From: Cupriavidus consociatus
GTDB lineage: Bacteria > Pseudomonadota > Gammaproteobacteria > Burkholderiales > Burkholderiaceae
Direction of reading: 5' to 3'
Length of the DNA stretch: 64,000 nt
Assembly: GCF_017814975.1 (NCBI RefSeq)
Contig: NZ_JAGIQA010000015.1
Span: 1 to 64,000 of the forward strand
The notes beneath the pieces were generated by a model. That model ran no database searches. It had not been told where the DNA came from and saw only the letters and a program-made list of their open reading frames with translations. A program made the position numbers and the translations under genes. This document shows, one piece after another, positions 60,316-64,000 of this stretch; the first letter of the stretch is position 1, and every line of letters begins with the position of its first letter.

Positions 60316-63300
60316 ATGTCCAACTTCTTTATCGATCGGCCCATCTTTGCGTGGGTGATCGCCCTGGTCATCATGCTGGCCGGCGTGCTGTCGATTCGTG
60401 CGCTGCCCATCAGCCAGTATCCGGCCATCGCGCCGCCCACCATCGCCATCTCGGTCAACTACCCCGGCGCCTCCGCCGAGACGGTGCAGGACACCGTGGT
60501 GCAGGTGATCGAGCAACAGCTCAACGGCCTGGACCGTCTGCGCTATATCTCCTCCGAAAGCAACGCCGACGGCAGCATGACGATCACGGTGACCTTCGAG
60601 CAGGGCACCAATCCGGATATTGCCCAGGTGCAGGTGCAGAACAAGCTGGCGCTGGCGCAGCCTCTGCTGCCGCAGGAAGTGCAGCAGCAAGGCATCCGCG
60701 TGACCAAGTCGGTGCGCAACTTCCTGGTCATCGTGGGCCTGATTTCCACGGATCCCAAGGTGACGCGCGAAGACCTGTCGAACTACATTGTCTCGAGTCT
60801 CCAGGACCCGCTGTCGCGTACCTACGGCGTGGGCGACTTCCAGGTGTTCGGCGCGCAGTATGCGATGCGGGTATGGATCGACCCGGCCCGGCTCAACAGC
60901 TACCAGCTCACCCCGCTCGACGTGAGCAACGCCATCCGGGCGCAGAACGTCCAGGTGGCCTCCGGCCAGCTGGGCGGCCTGCCGGCGGTGCGCGGCCAGC
61001 AGCTCAACGCCAGCGTGATCGGCAAGACCCGGCTGCAGACCAGCGAGCAGTTCGGCAACATCCTGCTCAAGGTCAACCCCGATGGCTCCCAGGTACGCCT
61101 GAAGGACGTGGCCGAGGTGGGCCTGGGCGGGCAGGACTACAACATCAACGCGCAGTACAACGGCCAGGCGGCCTCCGGCATTGCCGTCCGGCTGGCCGCG
61201 GGGGCTAACGCGCTGGAAACCGTGCGCGCCATCCGCAGGACCCTGGATGGGCTGGAGCCGTTCTTCCCGCCCGGGATGAAGGTGGTCTTTCCGTATGACA
61301 CCTCGCCGGTGATCGCGGGCTCCATCCACGAAGTGGTGAAGACGCTGATGGAAGCCATCGTGCTGGTGTTCCTGGTGATGTACCTGTTCCTGCAGAACGT
61401 GCGTGCCACGCTGATTCCCACCATCGCCGTGCCGGTGGTGCTGCTGGGCACCTTTGGCGTGCTGGCGGCGTTCGGCTACACCATCAACACGCTGACCATG
61501 TTCGGCATGGTGCTGGCCATCGGGCTGCTGGTGGATGACGCCATCGTCGTGGTCGAGAACGTCGAACGCGTGATGGCCGAGGAAGGCCTGCCGCCCAGGG
61601 AGGCGGCGCGGCGCTCGATGGGCCAGATCCAGGGCGCGCTGGTGGGCATTGCCATGGTGCTCTCGGCGGTGTTCCTGCCGATGGCGTTCTTCGGCGGCTC
61701 GACCGGCGTGATCTACCGGCAGTTCTCCATCACCATTGTCTCGTCCATGGTGCTGTCGGTGCTGGTCGCGCTGATCCTGACGCCGGCCCTGTGCGCCACC
61801 ATGCTCCAGCCCATCGAAAAGGGCGATCATGGCGAGAACAAGGGCGGCTTCTTTGGCTGGTTCAACCGCAAGTTCAGCGCGACTACCCAGGGTTACGAAC
61901 GCAGCGTGTCGGGCATCCTGAAGCGCCGCCTGCCGTTCCTGCTGATCTACGTGGCCATCCTGGTGGTGATGGGCTTCCTGTTCACGCGCATCCCCACTTC
62001 ATTCCTGCCCGAAGAAGACCAGGGCGTGCTGTACGCCCAGGTGCAGACGCCTGCCGGCGCCACCGCCGAGCGCACGCAGAAGGTGCTCGACCAGATGCGC
62101 GAATACCTGCTGAAGGAAGAGGGCGGCGTGGTGGCATCGCTGTTCACCGTCAACGGCTTCAACTTTGCCGGCCGCGGCCAGAACTCGGGCCTGGCATTCA
62201 TTCTGCTCAAGCCATGGGCGCAGCGCAGCGGGGACAGTACCAGCGTGTTCGACCTGGCCGCGCGCGCACAGCGCAAGTTCATGAGTTTTCGCGATTCGAT
62301 GTCGTTCGCGTTCGCCCCGCCCGCGGTGCAGGAACTGGGCAATGCCACCGGTTTTGACCTCTACCTGCAGGACCAGGCCGGCATTGGCCACGTGGCGCTG
62401 ATGAACGCGCGTGACAAGTTCCTGGCGCTGGCCTCGCAAAACCCGGTGCTGCAGCGCGTGCGTCCCAACGGCCTGAATGACCAGCCGCAGTACCAGCTGG
62501 TGATCGACGATGAGAAAGCGCGCGCGCTCGGCATCTCGCTGGCTGACATCAACAGCACGGTGTCGATCGCCTGGGGCTCCAGCTACGTCAACGACTTTAT
62601 CGACCGCGGCCGGGTCAAGCGCGTCTACGTGCAGGGCCGCCCGGATTCCCGCATGAAACCGGACGATATCGACAAATGGTTTGTGCGCAATGGCAAGGGC
62701 GAAATGGTGCAGTTCTCAGCCTTCGCCGACGGCAAGTGGAGCTATGGCTCGCCCAAGCTGCAGCGCTACAACGGCGTGGCCGCGGTGGAAGTGCTCGGCG
62801 AGCCCGCGCCCGGGCGCAGCTCCGGCGAGGCCATGAACGCAATCGAGGAGATCATGAAGCAGATGCCGCCAGGCGTGGGTTATGCCTGGACCGGCCTGTC
62901 CTACGAGGAACGGCTGTCGGGCTCGCAGGCGCCGGCGCTCTATGCGCTCTCGCTGCTGGTGGTGTTCCTGTGCCTGGCCGCGCTGTACGAAAGCTGGTCG
63001 ATCCCGTTCTCGGTGATGCTGGTGGTGCCGCTCGGCGTGATCGGCGCACTGCTTGCCACACTGGGGCGCGGCTTGTCGAATGACGTTTTCTTCCAGGTTG
63101 GCCTGCTGACCACCATCGGCCTGTCAGCCAAGAACGCCATCCTGATCGTGGAATTCGCCAAGAGCGAGTACGAACAGGGCAAGGGCCTGGTCGAGGCCGC
63201 CGTGGAGGCGTGCCGCTTGCGCCTGCGCCCCATCGTGATGACTTCGCTGGCCTTCATGCTCGGCGTGTTCCCGCTGGCCGTGTCGACCGGGGCCGGTGCC

Positions 63301-63468
63301 GGCAGCCAGCACGCCATCGGCACCGGCGTGATCGGCGGCATGATCACTGCCACGGTACTGGCGATCTTCTGGGTGCCGCTGTTCTTTGTCGCTGTCACCT
63401 CCATGTTCGGACGCAAGCGCAGGCCGCGGGCGCATGGCGCCTCCGTGGAAAAAGGCGCGCTCGAATGA
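60316..63468 (+). CDS. RND multidrug efflux pump, HAE1 family (AcrB-like)
   Basis: 1050-residue inner-membrane pump. MSNFFIDRPIFAWVIALVIMLAG opens the first helix. The proton-relay helix reads GMVLAIGLLVDDAIVVVENVERVM with the adjacent Asp pair, and the fifth-helix and C-terminal repeats are complete (LLTTIGLSAKNAILIVEFA). The length and order match AcrB/MexB. It extrudes hydrophobic drugs or solvents through the adaptor and the channel encoded next. Its stop overlaps the channel gene start by four bases. Confidence 0.94.
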   Translation: MSNFFIDRPIFAWVIALVIMLAGVLSIRALPISQYPAIAPPTIAISVNYPGASAETVQDTVVQVIEQQLNGLDRLRYISSESNADGSMTITVTFEQGTNPDIAQVQVQNKLALAQPLLPQEVQQQGIRVTKSVRNFLVIVGLISTDPKVTREDLSNYIVSSLQDPLSRTYGVGDFQVFGAQYAMRVWIDPARLNSYQLTPLDVSNAIRAQNVQVASGQLGGLPAVRGQQLNASVIGKTRLQTSEQFGNILLKVNPDGSQVRLKDVAEVGLGGQDYNINAQYNGQAASGIAVRLAAGANALETVRAIRRTLDGLEPFFPPGMKVVFPYDTSPVIAGSIHEVVKTLMEAIVLVFLVMYLFLQNVRATLIPTIAVPVVLLGTFGVLAAFGYTINTLTMFGMVLAIGLLVDDAIVVVENVERVMAEEGLPPREAARRSMGQIQGALVGIAMVLSAVFLPMAFFGGSTGVIYRQFSITIVSSMVLSVLVALILTPALCATMLQPIEKGDHGENKGGFFGWFNRKFSATTQGYERSVSGILKRRLPFLLIYVAILVVMGFLFTRIPTSFLPEEDQGVLYAQVQTPAGATAERTQKVLDQMREYLLKEEGGVVASLFTVNGFNFAGRGQNSGLAFILLKPWAQRSGDSTSVFDLAARAQRKFMSFRDSMSFAFAPPAVQELGNATGFDLYLQDQAGIGHVALMNARDKFLALASQNPVLQRVRPNGLNDQPQYQLVIDDEKARALGISLADINSTVSIAWGSSYVNDFIDRGRVKRVYVQGRPDSRMKPDDIDKWFVRNGKGEMVQFSAFADGKWSYGSPKLQRYNGVAAVEVLGEPAPGRSSGEAMNAIEEIMKQMPPGVGYAWTGLSYEERLSGSQAPALYALSLLVVFLCLAALYESWSIPFSVMLVVPLGVIGALLATLGRGLSNDVFFQVGLLTTIGLSAKNAILIVEFAKSEYEQGKGLVEAAVEACRLRLRPIVMTSLAFMLGVFPLAVSTGAGAGSQHAIGTGVIGGMITATVLAIFWVPLFFVAVTSMFGRKRRPRAHGASVEKGALE

Positions 63469-64000
63469 AGAAGACCTTGTTTTGCGCCGCCGCCATGGCC
63501 ATGCTGGCGGGCTGCAGCCTGATTCCCAGGTACGAGCGCCCGGCCTCGCCGGTGGCGGCAGCGTACCCGCAGGGCGCGGCCTACCTGCCCGCCGATGCCG
63601 CCGCCGAGGCCGGCCAGGTGCCTGCGGTCGAGTTGGGCTGGCGCGAATTCTTCGCCGATGCGCGCCTGCGCCGTCTCATCGAACTGGCGCTGGAGAACAA
63701 CCGCGATCTACGCGTGGCTGTCCTTAACGTGGAGGCGTTCGGGGCACAATACCGCATCCAGCGCGCCGACCTGTTTCCCGCCATCGGCGCGGCCGCACAG
63801 GGCACGCGCCAGCGCATTCCCGCCGACCTGTCCGCCACCGGACGGCGCCTGATCAGCAGCCAGTATGGCGTGTCGCTGGGCACCACGGCGTGGGAGATCG
63901 ACCTGTTCGGCCGCGTGCGCAGCCTCAGTGAAGCCGCGCTCGAACAGTATTTCGCCAGCGACGAGGTACGCCGCAGTGCCCAGATCTCGCTGGTGGCGGG
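63465..64000 (+). CDS. Outer-membrane efflux channel (OprM/TolC family), 5' part
   Basis: Partial gene running off the right edge; 178 codons are visible. The signal ends in MLAGC with lipidated Cys17, then SLIPRYERPASPVAAAYP. ELGWREFFADARLRRLIELALENNRDLRVAVLNVEA is the family hallmark segment (NRDLRVA). WEIDLFGRVRSLSEAALEQYFAS marks the first helical hairpin. ATG overlaps the pump stop (ATGA at 63465-63468), so the three genes form one coupled efflux operon. Confidence 0.93.
   Translation, partial: MKKTLFCAAAMAMLAGCSLIPRYERPASPVAAAYPQGAAYLPADAAAEAGQVPAVELGWREFFADARLRRLIELALENNRDLRVAVLNVEAFGAQYRIQRADLFPAIGAAAQGTRQRIPADLSATGRRLISSQYGVSLGTTAWEIDLFGRVRSLSEAALEQYFASDEVRRSAQISLVA

Noticed and set aside
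59683..61830. A 715-codon minus-strand frame opposite the RND genes
   Set aside because: His/Gln/Arg-rich composition and full overlap with clear AcrA/AcrB coding; antisense shadow.

Overview
The window is GC-rich (roughly 60-65 %) Burkholderiaceae-type DNA. The many LysR regulators, TctC/Bug solute-binding proteins, aromatic-acid pathways and the Rep/ParAB replication module point to a Cupriavidus/Ralstonia-like secondary replicon (chromid or megaplasmid); this assignment is inference. No intact insertion sequence, CRISPR array, rRNA or tRNA was seen.

1-12.6 kb: the 5' part of a zinc-ribbon adenylate cyclase; a divergent universal-stress-protein / Zn-alcohol dehydrogenase pair with an FNR-type box between them; a LysR/Bug/maleylacetate reductase group; then a decaying stretch with a truncated acyl-CoA ligase, an MFS tail, a truncated SDR, a frameshifted LysR, an intact argininosuccinate-lyase paralogue, a Bug gene with an in-frame TAG, and LysR debris.

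12.6-22 kb: the maintenance region of the replicon. It holds a large tyrosine recombinase, a 2-kb gene-free tract with about 14 palindromes TGTCCC-N5-GGGACA (candidate centromere), parB and parA (minus strand), an iteron origin with about 14 copies of a 17-bp repeat, and the Rep_3 initiator repA.

22-37 kb: a DUF1624 pseudogene; a seven-gene minus-strand operon (Fe-ADH, acyl-CoA ligase, racemase-type CoA-transferase family protein, SDR, acyl-CoA dehydrogenase, APH-type kinase, periplasmic binding protein) under a divergent FadR-type GntR regulator, resembling levulinate/4-hydroxyacid catabolism; then LysR, a 2,4'-dihydroxyacetophenone-dioxygenase-like cupin, an MHS-type transporter and an Asp-nucleophile hydrolase.

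37.8-50 kb: an aromatic or heteroaromatic catabolic cluster with SDR, Rieske oxygenase and reductase, hydrolase, MarR, DUF2848, cupin, HpaC/HpaB-type two-component monooxygenase, amidase, AAHS transporter and a second MarR. A recurring AGCTT-N6/7-AAGCT motif near several promoters suggests one MarR regulon. A small element with terminal inverted repeats lies in the cupin/hpaC intergenic region.

50.5-64 kb: a LysR next to an Aap-type amino-acid ABC transporter, an SHMT-like PLP enzyme and L-serine dehydratase, ending in a truncated class III alcohol dehydrogenase start; then an RND efflux operon (adaptor, pump, outer-membrane channel) running off the window.
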